Assembly: GCF_019924045.1 (NCBI RefSeq)
Contig: NZ_JAHXBN010000010.1
Location: forward strand, 124,001 to 188,000
Source of the DNA: Dyadobacter fermentans
GTDB taxonomy: Bacteria > Bacteroidota > Bacteroidia > Cytophagales > Spirosomataceae
DNA length: 64,000 nt
Direction of reading: 5' to 3'
Of this stretch, positions 47,701 through 55,749 are shown in pieces; position 1 is the stretch's first letter; each line of letters opens with the position of its first letter. Both the position numbers and the translations under genes were made by a program. Under the pieces are notes generated by a model. It did not search any database, was not told the DNA's origin, and worked only from the letters and a program-made list of their open reading frames with translations.

Positions 47701-48099
47701 GTTTACCACGATGGTATGTTGATGGACGGTGTACTCGCTTCTGGTGAAGCTAACACGAACATCGTTTCACAAGCAGTGTACTACAACGCTACTTACAACT
47801 GGGGAGGTCCTCAATATGGTAACGCACGTTACGAGCTGTACGTTAAGAAAAACACTTACATCAAAATGCGTGAGATCTCGCTTGCATACCGCCTGCCTTC
47901 TTTCATCGGAAGCAAGATCGGCGCTTCGAACGTAACCCTCTCGGTATTCGGTCGTAACCTGTTCTTCATCTACCGTACTATCAAAGATCTTGATGCGGAA
48001 CAAACCAACACTTCTACAAGATGGTATGAAAACATCTCCAATGCAGGTGCTAACCCATCGTTCCGCACTGCGGGTGTAATGTTGAGAGCCAGCTTCTAA
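44770..48099 (+). CDS. SusC/RagA family TonB-linked outer-membrane receptor
   Basis: A 1109-residue TonB-dependent transporter. After the signal peptide (ends APVLAQ) comes a carboxypeptidase-regulatory-like domain (TITGKVTSGSDGSTLPGVSV, TDADGTYSIAAS), then the TonB box region (LQEVTVTALGIAKESR), the plug (SISIRGFSSITGNTQPLIVL, DIENITVLKGASAAALYGSE) and a 22-strand barrel ending in RTAGVMLRASF. It imports a glycan or peptide with its SusD partner. No hydrolase is adjacent, so the substrate is not evident. It lacks an N-terminal FecR-interacting extension, so it is not an ECF signal transducer. Confidence 0.96.
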   Translation: MGKNLLRLIVMLLMVSAPVLAQTITGKVTSGSDGSTLPGVSVLVKGSTTGTTTDADGTYSIAASGKATLVFSYIGYKTQEVAVGNGNVLNVTLVEDASVLQEVTVTALGIAKESRALGYATSTIKSDALIKTASPNFATALYGKAPGVTINATPGGATSGVSISIRGFSSITGNTQPLIVLDGIPIRNGESRNGDYWGDQRIRGNGLLDLNPADIENITVLKGASAAALYGSEAVNGVLLVTSKTGKGRKGIGVDFSASYSVDKIAYLPRYQDVRGPGYLKNYVDAGQDANGFIYYDTDGDGTKETRGLLGATVNFGPKFDGQPVMAFDGKIRPYSPSGNSYADLFQNANSSNINLSVSKATDNSTVRFSFTRQDNGMISYDSKNSKNIANLNASFNANKKLKTDLMVNYINQKTHNRPFKVDRMINNFTGMMNRFESADWYFDKYQTSQGYKYVTQSSGNPSLTPAENIRYNGFKTDIADYVWNTRKNTADEWSDRVIASITQHWQITDELKLRGRIGTDFTSERLQNNNATEKPLAFGYTGGFSMANNLYRNVYGEALATYNKKLTDDISIALMAGYNAYKQMDTKMSNGTDGGLSTENFFDLSASVNNVTSSRERNNWTRDAIIGTAQFDYKGMFFVEGTIRRDRTSTLAPGNNAFVYPSVNASYVFTDGLNLPSFFSYGKLRGSWGEVGNYPPTYGANVAYKQGTLNAQQNGGQSVLYTYMDAAFGNDKIRPERKREFEFGLETKFFNNRIGLDVAYYNAQIVDQILPLTIAATTGARSILANVGTLRNQGIEFAFNVSPIQGKTLNDFNWDLTLNLAKNVNKVEKLANNSTELLHSDLDGNAAQIRSVVGQPMGDIYAHGILKNEKGQAVVGPNGLYQLDGANWIKVGNAMPKLTGGLINSFSWKGFTLDAITDFRFGGSIMPTGINWMTSRGLTKESLNAMDAEHGGLSYYLDANGKGVPTTAATGPAGQTVYHDGMLMDGVLASGEANTNIVSQAVYYNATYNWGGPQYGNARYELYVKKNTYIKMREISLAYRLPSFIGSKIGASNVTLSVFGRNLFFIYRTIKDLDAEQTNTSTRWYENISNAGANPSFRTAGVMLRASF

Positions 48100-48112
48100 T
48101 TTCAATCAGACT

Positions 48113-49708
48113 ATGAAAATGAAAAAGATATCATCAGTTATTTTGGCGGGGCTCATGCTGGTGGCAGCGTCCTGCAAAGAATCCGATTTCAGCGACATAT
48201 ATCCTGATCCTTCGAAGATCTCCGCAACGACGGTCGAGAAGCAATTCACAGGGTTCCTTCAATCCAACAAAGACTATGTATTGCCGGGTTATACGCATTA
48301 CTTCACAATGCTCCGCATTACATTGAACCAGTACAACCAGTCGATCGGTTGGGTGAACGGTTCAGGTCAGTATGTGCCGGGTTCGGCGGGTGTGGAGAAC
48401 ATCTGGTTCAACTACTATAACCTGCTGGCACAATACCGCGAGCTGCAAAAGGTTTACAATTCTAAAACTGCTGAAGAGCAAGCTGATCGCAAGTTCTTCA
48501 TGACAGTTGCGAAGATCTACCTCTACGACCAAACGCAAAGAATGGTGGACGTATTCGGTGCGATCCCTTTCACCGAAGCAGGTATGGTAAGTACAAATGG
48601 TGGTGACTACAATTCTTCGGCAGCGAAATTTGACGATCCTCAGGTGTTGTACACGATGATGCTGGACGATCTGAAAAGCATCGCTACCGAGCTGAATGGA
48701 ACAACGATCAACGCAGGTTATCAGAAGTCGTTCCAGACTCAGGACTTTATTAACAAAGGAGACCTGACTGCCTGGAAACGTTATTGCAACTCTCTGCGTC
48801 TTCGTATGCTGAACCGCGTTTCGGATGTAGCAGCATTCCAGTCGCGCTCCAACTCGGAAATCGCTGAGATCCTGGGCAATGCAACAACCTATCCTATTGT
48901 TGAGAACAATGATCAGAACATTCAGATCAATGTATATGACCTCAATAGCCCGATCAACTCAAAAGGATTCCAGGAAGGTATGGGCCCTGGTACATGGTAT
49001 GGTAACACCGCCGGTAAAAAGTTGATCGACTTCCTGAGCACTAACGCTGACCCACGGTTGCGCATGTTGTTCGAGCCGGGAGCTAACGCTGGCGGAAAAT
49101 ATATTGGTATTGACCCAATGGCTACTGCTCAGGTGCAAACCGAACTTTCTAACGCAGGAGTCGTTGCGATCTACAACCGTTATGTAACCAACTACAATCA
49201 GTTCTTCCCGGGCATTATCATCAATGCGCCTGAGGTAAACCTGATCAAAGCGGAGTACTACCTGAGATCAGGTAACGATGCATCTGCAAAAACTGCTTAC
49301 GAAACGGCGATCGGCCAGTCGATGGATTTCTATAACCGTATCAACAATGTGAGCAACGCGGCTCAAGGAACCAAACCAGTCAACGTAACAACTGCGGAAG
49401 CTGCGGCGTACATCGCTGGAAACGGTGTAAACTGGGCAAAAGCAACTACGGCTGCTCAGAAACTGGAACTGATCGCAGGGCAAAAATGGGTACACTACAA
49501 CCTGGTGCAGCCATACGAGAACTGGGCAGATATCCGCCGTTTGAACATGCCGGCATTGAGCTTCTGGGTTGACAATAACAACAACCAGACGCTTCCTCCG
49601 GTAAGATTGAACTACCCAGGTAACGAGATTACTTACAACCCTGCCAACTACGCAGCGGTTCGTGAGAACGACAAACTCACTACCAAGCTTTTCTGGGACG
49701 TGAAATAA
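48113..49708 (+). CDS. SusD/RagB-like outer-membrane lipoprotein
   Basis: A 531-residue lipoprotein with lipobox LVAASC (Cys20). It belongs to the second SusD-like group, seen in VEKQFTGFLQSNKDYVLPGY, AKIYLYDQTQRMVDVFGAIP, WKRYCNSLRLRMLNRVSDVA and the TPR-containing C-terminal half (PEVNLIKAEYYLRSGNDASA). It forms the surface lid over the SusC channel and binds the substrate. It starts 13 bases after the SusC gene and ends before a bidirectional terminator. Confidence 0.95.
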   Translation: MKMKKISSVILAGLMLVAASCKESDFSDIYPDPSKISATTVEKQFTGFLQSNKDYVLPGYTHYFTMLRITLNQYNQSIGWVNGSGQYVPGSAGVENIWFNYYNLLAQYRELQKVYNSKTAEEQADRKFFMTVAKIYLYDQTQRMVDVFGAIPFTEAGMVSTNGGDYNSSAAKFDDPQVLYTMMLDDLKSIATELNGTTINAGYQKSFQTQDFINKGDLTAWKRYCNSLRLRMLNRVSDVAAFQSRSNSEIAEILGNATTYPIVENNDQNIQINVYDLNSPINSKGFQEGMGPGTWYGNTAGKKLIDFLSTNADPRLRMLFEPGANAGGKYIGIDPMATAQVQTELSNAGVVAIYNRYVTNYNQFFPGIIINAPEVNLIKAEYYLRSGNDASAKTAYETAIGQSMDFYNRINNVSNAAQGTKPVNVTTAEAAAYIAGNGVNWAKATTAAQKLELIAGQKWVHYNLVQPYENWADIRRLNMPALSFWVDNNNNQTLPPVRLNYPGNEITYNPANYAAVRENDKLTTKLFWDVK

Positions 49709-49752
49709 TAATACCCGGATTGATAATACCAATCAGATTTAGTTAGGAAAGG

Positions 49753-49787
49753 AAAGAGGCGGGTCGGTTGACCTGCCTCTTTTTTTG
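49753..49787. terminator. bidirectional terminator after the SusD-like gene
   Basis: AAAGAGGCGGGTC (49753-49765) pairs with GACCTGCCTCTTT (49770-49782), a 13-bp stem with one G-T pair and a 4-base loop, followed by T. The A-run on the other side can serve the convergent FG-GAP gene. Confidence 0.85.
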
Positions 49788-49807
49788 TGTTAAACCGGAG
49801 CGGGATT

Positions 49808-51364
49808 TTATCTGCGCCGGTTCGTGAGTACGAGTAGTTGTGGAAACGACAGCTGTCCCCGGGAGATCAGTTTGGTCATTTCGCCGATGGTGTGGAAATA
49901 GGAGCCTAGTACAATATCCGTGTCGCCGTCCTGGTCAAAATCGGCGGTTTCCATCGTGAGCCATTTGCCGGCTGCGGCCATCGGAGTTGAGAAAGCCTTG
50001 AAATCCATTTTGCCTTCATTGGACAGATAAACGAAACTGTGCGCCGGATTGGCGGGGTCTGAATAGAATGCGGTTGCGGCAATGTCGATATCGCCGTCGA
50101 GGTCGAAATCGCGGGCGACGGCCTTGCTGGCACCATAGAGCGGGAAAAACCAGGTGAGTTTGAAGTTGTCCTTCCCGTCGTTCAAATACAGGCGCACACC
50201 ATGGTAGTTCTTGTCGATAGGCGATAGGTCCCAGTTGTCGCCATTGGTGAGCAGGATGTCCTGAAAGCCATCCTTGTTAAAATCCACCATTTCAAAATAG
50301 CTCATGCCATAGGACGGCGGGAATTGCAAAACGGTTTTCTCTTTGAACTTCGCGTTTCCAAGGTTATAGAATATGGTTACCTGTTCCCAGGCCTGCGCCA
50401 TAAGCGCTACGATATCAGGCTTTTTATCGCCATTCAGATCCCGTATTTCGGCCCTTCTGGCTCCTGGCAGCTCTTTTAATATATGTTCCTTTCCCTGTTC
50501 GAAATTGTCCAGCCAGAAGAGTTTACCCGAGTGATTGCCAAAACCGCATATCAATGCATCTTCTTTTCCATCCATATTCAAATCTCCGGCGGCGAATTGC
50601 ACGGGGCGCGGAAGATTCTGCACGTTCACAAGCGATGGGTCTGTCGTTTTGGACAGGGACATTAGCCTGCCTGTGCGTTGGTCGGATGGTTTGAAAACAC
50701 CGATGGAAAGCAGGCGCGGCGGGGCGTTTTTCGGGAAATCAATATCAGTCGGAGCGGAATCGATCCACCAGGTTTCTTTCAATCCAGCCTTCCCAAACAC
50801 ATACAATGCATTCTGGTCGTCGCCGATATAGAGTTGCGACGAAGCCGGATCATATTTCAAGAGTGAAGTTTTAGGAACCTCTTTGTCTCCTACGGTCAGG
50901 TCGGAGACATGGAAAAGCCGTAGCGAGTCCGTTATGGGCAGCGCGTTTTCCTGCGGAAGCGGCTCGGCAGGGGCCGTTGACTGGTAATATGCCAGGATCT
51001 TTTTCCAATCCCCCTCCGAAATGAGTTGCGCTTCGGGATAGACATTCAGCTCCTGCATTACGCGCTTTTCTTCCGGGATGAGATCGGCATAAGGATCCTC
51101 GCCATTTGCCCGGATACCCAGCCGCAGCGCCATATTAGGCAGCACGCTGGCCGCCCAAGTTTTTTTGTCCAGCAAAGCCGGATCCGGAAACAAATGGCAG
51201 CGCTGGCAATAGTCCATTGCCAGCTTTTTCCCTTCCTGAACGGAATCGGCTTGCAGCATGCGGCCAGTGGTCCCGGACGCCGGTACCGCTCCCAGGAAAG
51301 AAAGAGAAAGCCCCGCCATTCCGATGGTTACAGAAATGAGCAGGGCCTTTTTTAAAAGTATCAT
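49808..51364 (-). CDS. exported FG-GAP repeat protein with a cytochrome c-type haem motif
   Basis: A 518-residue protein. A signal or anchor lies at residues 5-30 (ALLISVTIGMAGLSLSFLG). A haem-attachment motif CQRCH is at residues 53-57, followed by a short cytochrome-like helix (LFPDPALLDKKTWAASVLPN). The remainder is a beta-propeller of FG-GAP/VCBS repeats with Asp-rich calcium loops (DLNMDGKEDALICGFGNHSG, DLNGDKKPDIVALM, DFDQDGDTDIVLG). An exported haem protein with a binding propeller is implied, but no activity is known to me. It ends 11 bases after argH starts its run, on the same strand and downstream of it. Confidence 0.85.
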   Translation of the reverse strand: MILLKKALLISVTIGMAGLSLSFLGAVPASGTTGRMLQADSVQEGKKLAMDYCQRCHLFPDPALLDKKTWAASVLPNMALRLGIRANGEDPYADLIPEEKRVMQELNVYPEAQLISEGDWKKILAYYQSTAPAEPLPQENALPITDSLRLFHVSDLTVGDKEVPKTSLLKYDPASSQLYIGDDQNALYVFGKAGLKETWWIDSAPTDIDFPKNAPPRLLSIGVFKPSDQRTGRLMSLSKTTDPSLVNVQNLPRPVQFAAGDLNMDGKEDALICGFGNHSGKLFWLDNFEQGKEHILKELPGARRAEIRDLNGDKKPDIVALMAQAWEQVTIFYNLGNAKFKEKTVLQFPPSYGMSYFEMVDFNKDGFQDILLTNGDNWDLSPIDKNYHGVRLYLNDGKDNFKLTWFFPLYGASKAVARDFDLDGDIDIAATAFYSDPANPAHSFVYLSNEGKMDFKAFSTPMAAAGKWLTMETADFDQDGDTDIVLGSYFHTIGEMTKLISRGQLSFPQLLVLTNRRR

Positions 51365-51374
51365 GACGGATCGC

Positions 51375-52709
51375 TTAACGGATCAGATTGTCGAGAGTTT
51401 CCAAAACTTTATCATATCCGAACGCCCCAATCTCCTGCTGCATCCGCGTACGAATCGCTTCCGTTTGCAAGTTGCCAATACTTCCTTCGTGGCTGTGTTT
51501 CAGCTCGCGTGGTGCGGTATAAGTGCCGTCGCCAATTTCGGCGCCTACCTGCTTGTAAGCGTCGCGGAAAGGGACTCCGGCGATCACAAGTTCGTTCACA
51601 CGCTCTACACTGAACAGCAGATCGTATTTCGGGTCGTCGAGCAGGTTTTGTTTTACTTTTAAATGTTCCAGCATGAACGCGGCGATGTCGAGGCAGTCGA
51701 GGATCTCATCGAATGCGGGCATCAGGATTTCTTTTAGCAGCTGCATATCGCGGTGGTAACCCGACGGCAGGTTGCTCAGCACCATCGTTACCTCCATCGG
51801 CAATGCCTTCATGCGGTTGGTTTTGGCGCGCAGGAGTTCGGCCACGTCCGGGTTCTTCTTGTGCGGCATAATGCTGCTGCCGGTCGTGAGGTCGTCGGGC
51901 AATATGATGAAACCGAAATTCTGGCTGTTGTACAGGCAAACGTCCATGGCAAGCCTCGAAACGGTCGCCGCCAGCGACGCAATGGCGCTTAATGCGGCTT
52001 GCTCCGTGCGCCCGCGGCTCATTTGTGCGTATACGACATTATGGTGCATGCCCTCGAAGCCCAGCAACTCGGTAGTAAGTTGTCGGTTCAGCGGGAACGA
52101 CGACCCATAACCAGCGCCCGAGCCCAGCGGGTTACGGTTGGCGAGGCGGTAGGCGGCATTCAGCTGGATAATATCGTCGATAAGTCCTTCGGCGTAAGCA
52201 CCAAACCACAACCCGAACGACGACGGCATCGCTATCTGCAAATGCGTATAGCCGGGGAGCAGGTCATTTTTATGTTCTTCCGATTTGCGCGTCAGCACGT
52301 CAAAAAGCTTTTCCGTAGCCTGCACCACCTCGAAAAGCCGCGCACGGGTGTACAGCTTCATATCCACGAGCACCTGGTCGTTACGCGAGCGGCCGGAGTG
52401 AATTTTTTTGCCGGTATCGCCGAGTTTGCGGGTAAGCAGCAGCTCCACCTGCGAATGCACATCCTCGATGCCTTCCTCGATGACGAATTCACCTTGCTGG
52501 ATTTGCCCGTAAATGGCTTTGAGTTCGGTTTTCAATGCAGCCAGATCGTCGGCCGTCAGCAGACCGATGGTTTCGAGCATCGTCGCGTGGGCGATGTTAC
52601 CCAGCACGTCGAATTCGGCCAGATGCAAATCCATCTCACGGTCGCGGCCGACCGTAAAACGTTCTATTTTTTCAGAAGTAACAGTATTTTCCTTTTGCCA
52701 GAGTTTCAA
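51375..52709 (-). CDS. argH: argininosuccinate lyase, TTG start
   Basis: A 444-residue fumarase-superfamily enzyme releasing arginine and fumarate. The signature GSSIMPHKKNPDVAELLRAK and LPGYTHLQIAMPSSFGLW are intact. The start is TTG at 52709: its KLWQKENTVTSEKIERFTVG matches the family N-terminus, and no in-frame ATG occurs before the MDLHLAEFD segment 24 codons in, so a rare start codon is well supported. It lies upstream of the FG-GAP gene by 10 bases on the same strand; the pairing with it is probably incidental. Confidence 0.94.
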   Translation of the reverse strand: MKLWQKENTVTSEKIERFTVGRDREMDLHLAEFDVLGNIAHATMLETIGLLTADDLAALKTELKAIYGQIQQGEFVIEEGIEDVHSQVELLLTRKLGDTGKKIHSGRSRNDQVLVDMKLYTRARLFEVVQATEKLFDVLTRKSEEHKNDLLPGYTHLQIAMPSSFGLWFGAYAEGLIDDIIQLNAAYRLANRNPLGSGAGYGSSFPLNRQLTTELLGFEGMHHNVVYAQMSRGRTEQAALSAIASLAATVSRLAMDVCLYNSQNFGFIILPDDLTTGSSIMPHKKNPDVAELLRAKTNRMKALPMEVTMVLSNLPSGYHRDMQLLKEILMPAFDEILDCLDIAAFMLEHLKVKQNLLDDPKYDLLFSVERVNELVIAGVPFRDAYKQVGAEIGDGTYTAPRELKHSHEGSIGNLQTEAIRTRMQQEIGAFGYDKVLETLDNLIR

Positions 52710-52784
52710 AATGCAGGAATGATAAAATTTATAGATCTAAAATTCATCACAAATTTAACATCATTAGCCATTCCTTTCCCTTTT

Positions 52785-52804
52785 CCGTCGACAGAAGTCG
52801 ACGG
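52785..52804. repeat. REP-like palindrome upstream of the transposase gene
   Basis: CCGTCGAC-AGAA-GTCGACGG: perfect 8-bp arms identical to the downstream copies, with a different centre (AGAA rather than TTAA). It lies 107 bases before the transposase start and is followed by CCAGGGGA, as in the other copies. Confidence 0.88.
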
Positions 52805-52910
52805 CCAGGGGATTTTTTTGTAGACCGGCTTTTGAGGTGTTACCAAATTTCAGGTTTAGCGTATCAATGAGACCGCCAGGGGTTTATTGTTGAACGTGTT
52901 TAAATCTTTT

Positions 52911-53354
52911 ATGGGTATGAGTTGGAGCCGGATTTGGATTCATGTTGTTTTTTCTACGAAATATCGTGCGCCAGTACTGCGGGACGATATTCGAACGAAG
53001 GTGTTTATGCACATCAAGGAGTATGCCATGTCGAAGGGCATTGAGCTGGATGTGATTAATGGTTATTTCGATCACGCGCATTGCCTCATTTGTCTTACCC
53101 GCCAGCAGACGCTCTCGGATGTAATGAAGATCATCAAGGGAGAATCAGCCTACTGGGTCAATAAGAATAAGCTGACGACAACCAAGTTTGTCTGGCAGGA
53201 CGACTATTGGGCTGTAAGTGTCAGCGAGCGGCATGTACTTCAAGTGAGGAAATATATTTTAACGCAGGAAGAGCACCACAAAGGCAAAAGTTTTGAAACA
53301 GAAATCAACAGATTCATGCAAAAATATGGCTGGACAAATTCCAACAAGAACTAA
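52911..53354 (+). CDS. REP-associated tyrosine transposase (RAYT), IS200/Y1 family
   Basis: About 147 residues. It has the HUH motif as H55-A-H57 in NGYFDHAHCLI and the catalytic Tyr115 in VRKYILTQEEHHKGKSFETE, the standard Y1 endonuclease layout. The opening SWSRIWIHVVFSTKYRAPVL is typical. The start at 52911 (or 52917) is preferred over a TTG at 52887. It should nick single-stranded DNA at a hairpin. Palindromes CCGTCGAC/GTCGACGG lie on both sides (52785; 53374, 53482, 53589), and IS605-type accessory genes are absent, so a domesticated RAYT is the better reading than a mobile IS200. Confidence 0.9.
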   Translation: MGMSWSRIWIHVVFSTKYRAPVLRDDIRTKVFMHIKEYAMSKGIELDVINGYFDHAHCLICLTRQQTLSDVMKIIKGESAYWVNKNKLTTTKFVWQDDYWAVSVSERHVLQVRKYILTQEEHHKGKSFETEINRFMQKYGWTNSNKN

Positions 53355-53373
53355 GCTTTTGATAACCCTTTTT

Positions 53374-53608
53374 CCGTCGACTTAAGTCGACGGCAGGAGA
53401 TGCTTGGCAGTTTTTCAGTCGAACAAGGGGAATGCTGTCATTCAGCAGAATCCAAAAGCCCAAAAAGCAATGATCATCTTGCCGTCGTCTTAAGTCGACG
53501 GCAGGGGATGCATGGCAATTTTTCAGTCGAACAAGGGGAGGTTGTTATCCAGCAGAATCCAAAAGCCCAAAAAGTAATGATCATCTTGCCGTCGACTTAA
53601 GTCGACGG
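53374..53608. repeat. tandem REP array downstream of the transposase gene
   Basis: Three palindromes of the form CCGTCGAC-TTAA-GTCGACGG begin at 53374, 53482 (one arm mismatch) and 53589. The spacings are 108 and 107 bases. The two intervening segments are about 90% identical, so this is two and a fraction tandem units rather than three independent insertions. Nothing else is present between 53355 and 53662. Confidence 0.9.
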
Positions 53609-53662
53609 ATCAGAGAGAAAGAGAATAATTGAGAGCGGATGAAGTTATTGAATTGCTCAAAA

Positions 53663-54169
53663 TCATTCCATCATTCTTTTGATCGCCACAAACCGCTTGC
53701 TGTAATAGGCTGCATTGAGCAAGTCATAGCGGATACCGCCTTTCCAGGCCGAATGGATGAATTTGACGTAGCCAGGCGCCACTTCCGTGATAATACCCAC
53801 ATGTCCGATGCGCTTGCTTTTGGTGCTGTTGCCTTTAAAGAAGATAAGGTCGCCGGGCTTGGCATCGTCGAGTTCTACGACTTCACCGTGCTCGGCCTGC
53901 GCTGCGCTGGAATGCGGGAGCGTAATATTCCATTGGTTGAAACAATAGCGGACAAAGCCGGAACAGTCGAAACCTCGTTTGGATGAACCACCCGAACGGT
54001 AAGGGATATGTAAATGCTTGGTTGCGAACGATACCAGCGACTGGATCGGGTTCAATGTGTCGGCAGCAATTTCCTGGGACTTCGGGGCCTGTGCGAAAGA
54101 GCGGTTGCTAAATGAACTGGCAGCAAACAATAATGCGGATACAATGACTGAACGAATCAAAAAATGCAT
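53663..54169 (-). CDS. NlpC/P60 (C40) family cell-wall peptidase
   Basis: A 168-residue exported hydrolase with a signal peptide (ends RSFAQAP). The catalytic Cys69 is in KRGFDCSGFVRYCF and His123 in KRIGHVGIITEV; the third polar residue is in FIHSAWKGGI. It should cleave the gamma-D-glutamyl to diamino-acid bond in peptidoglycan stems. It lacks SH3 or LysM targeting domains, so it is the minimal type. Upstream (54170-54424) is A+T-rich and shared with the divergent purM gene. Confidence 0.92.
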   Translation of the reverse strand: MHFLIRSVIVSALLFAASSFSNRSFAQAPKSQEIAADTLNPIQSLVSFATKHLHIPYRSGGSSKRGFDCSGFVRYCFNQWNITLPHSSAAQAEHGEVVELDDAKPGDLIFFKGNSTKSKRIGHVGIITEVAPGYVKFIHSAWKGGIRYDLLNAAYYSKRFVAIKRMME

Positions 54170-54378
54170 GAAATCGAAAGTGGTTCAGGACTTTAAAAGG
54201 TCAAACAGGAGATTCTATGGTTTTGCAATACGAATACCTCAGCTTTGTAAAGCTAACGACTTTTTTGCATTTGTCTTATTTTAATAAATCGTTAATTTTT
54301 GCAATATTTTGTAAATCACTGATTTGCCTATTTAAGGGTTACTTTCATTAAAGTAAAGGTTTAAGCCCCCATTTTGAC

Positions 54379-54386
54379 TACTTTTG
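54379..54386 (+). promoter_or_regulatory. candidate purM -7 element
   Basis: TACTTTTG matches TAnnTTTG, 38 bases before the purM start. A well-spaced -33 element is not clear. Confidence 0.4.
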
Positions 54387-54424
54387 TGCCGGAATCAGGA
54401 TAGCTTACTAATTAATACGCTCAG

Positions 54425-55591
54425 ATGAAAACTACCGACCGTTATCTCCAGCGCGGTGTATCGGCTTCAAAGGAAGATGTGCATAAGGCCATCGAAAAGA
54501 TCGACAAAGGGCTTTTTCCAAAGGCTTTTTGTAAAATAGTACCCGATACGCTTTCCGGCGATCCTGAGTATTGCACGATTATGCACGCCGATGGCGCCGG
54601 TACCAAAACTTCCCTGGCGTATTTGTATTGGAAAGAGACGGGCGATATTTCCGTTTGGAAAGGCATTGCGCAGGATGCGATCGTGATGAACACCGACGAC
54701 CTGCTTTGCGTGGGTGCAACCGGCCCGATGCTCTATTCGTCCACTATCGACCGCAACAAAAATCGCATTCCCGGTGAAGTGATCGCGGAAGTGATCAACG
54801 GCGCGGAAGAAGTGCTGGACATGCTTCGCAGCTACGGCGTCGAGATTTACAGTACAGGCGGGGAAACGGCCGATGTAGGTGACCTCGTACGGACCGTGAC
54901 CGTGAACAGCACGGTAATCGCCCGCATGAAGCGCTCGGAAGTGGTGGATAATGCCAATATCCAGGCCGGCGATGTGATCGTAGGGCTCGCTTCTTACGGA
55001 CAGGCTACTTACGAAAGCGAATACAATGGCGGGATGGGCAGCAATGGCCTTACCTCTGCAAGACATGATATTCTGGGCAAATACCTTTCAAAATATACCG
55101 AAAGCTTCGATCCCGAAGTGAGCGACGACCTCATTTACAGCGGCAGCAAAAAACTGACCGACGAAGTAGAGGGCGCGCCTTTGAATGTAGGCAAACTAAT
55201 CCTCTCGCCAACACGTACATACGCACCCGTCGCCAAGGCCCTGCTCGACGAAATGCGTCCGCAAATCCATGGCATGGTACATTGCAGTGGCGGAGCTCAG
55301 ACGAAAATTCTACATTTTGTTGATAACCTTCACATTATCAAAGACAACCTGCTTCCCGTGCCACCATTGTTCAGGCTTATTCAGGAAGAAAGCGGAACGA
55401 GCTGGCAGGAGATGTACAAAGTCTTTAATATGGGGCACAGGCTGGAAATTTACCTTCCCGAAGCTCATGCCGCGCGCGTGATCGAAATCTCCAAATCGTT
55501 CGGGATCGACGCGCAGGTAGTCGGGCGTGTGGAAGCCTCCGACGAGAAAAAACTGACCATCAGCAGCGAATACGGGACCTTCTATTACTGA
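54425..55591 (+). CDS. purM: phosphoribosylformylglycinamidine cyclo-ligase (AIR synthase)
   Basis: A 388-residue purine-synthesis enzyme that closes the imidazole ring using ATP. Its wording is that of the longer Bacteroidota PurM form: YLQRGVSASKEDVHKAIEKI, MHADGAGTKTSLAYLYWKET, QDAIVMNTDDLLCVGATGP and STGGETADVGDLVRT. The C-terminal half has MVHCSGGAQTKILHFVDN. The extra length compared with E. coli (about 345) is usual for this phylum. A single-gene unit ending at a strong terminator. Confidence 0.95.
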   Translation: MKTTDRYLQRGVSASKEDVHKAIEKIDKGLFPKAFCKIVPDTLSGDPEYCTIMHADGAGTKTSLAYLYWKETGDISVWKGIAQDAIVMNTDDLLCVGATGPMLYSSTIDRNKNRIPGEVIAEVINGAEEVLDMLRSYGVEIYSTGGETADVGDLVRTVTVNSTVIARMKRSEVVDNANIQAGDVIVGLASYGQATYESEYNGGMGSNGLTSARHDILGKYLSKYTESFDPEVSDDLIYSGSKKLTDEVEGAPLNVGKLILSPTRTYAPVAKALLDEMRPQIHGMVHCSGGAQTKILHFVDNLHIIKDNLLPVPPLFRLIQEESGTSWQEMYKVFNMGHRLEIYLPEAHAARVIEISKSFGIDAQVVGRVEASDEKKLTISSEYGTFYY

Positions 55592-55619
55592 TCGTCTCTT
55601 TGAGTATTACAAAATACTG

Positions 55620-55653
55620 AACCTCCGGGAGTTACCTTCCGGAGGTTTTTTTG
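55620..55653 (+). terminator. terminator after purM
   Basis: AACCTCCGG (55620-55628) and CCGGAGGTT (55639-55647) form a perfect 9-bp stem with a 10-base loop, followed by a run of T. Confidence 0.9.
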
Positions 55654-55749
55654 TTTCCCTAATTTTCGATGGCAGATGCAGGCACGACAATTGTAGTAAG
55701 ATTTCGAAATAATAGTAGAAATAGTGTTGTTTTATTAACCATATCCAAT

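Noticed and set aside
43288..52709. An arginine operon linking argB and argH
   Set aside because: The genes are 7 kb apart on opposite strands with an unrelated SusC/SusD operon between them.
53400..53600. 66-codon ORF across the REP array
   Set aside because: It runs through two tandem units and palindromes in shifting frame relative to the repeat; not a plausible gene.
53374..53608. CRISPR-like array (three palindromic repeats with ~87-base spacers)
   Set aside because: The 'spacers' are nearly identical to each other, no cas genes are present, and the palindromes match those flanking a RAYT gene; it is a tandem REP duplication.
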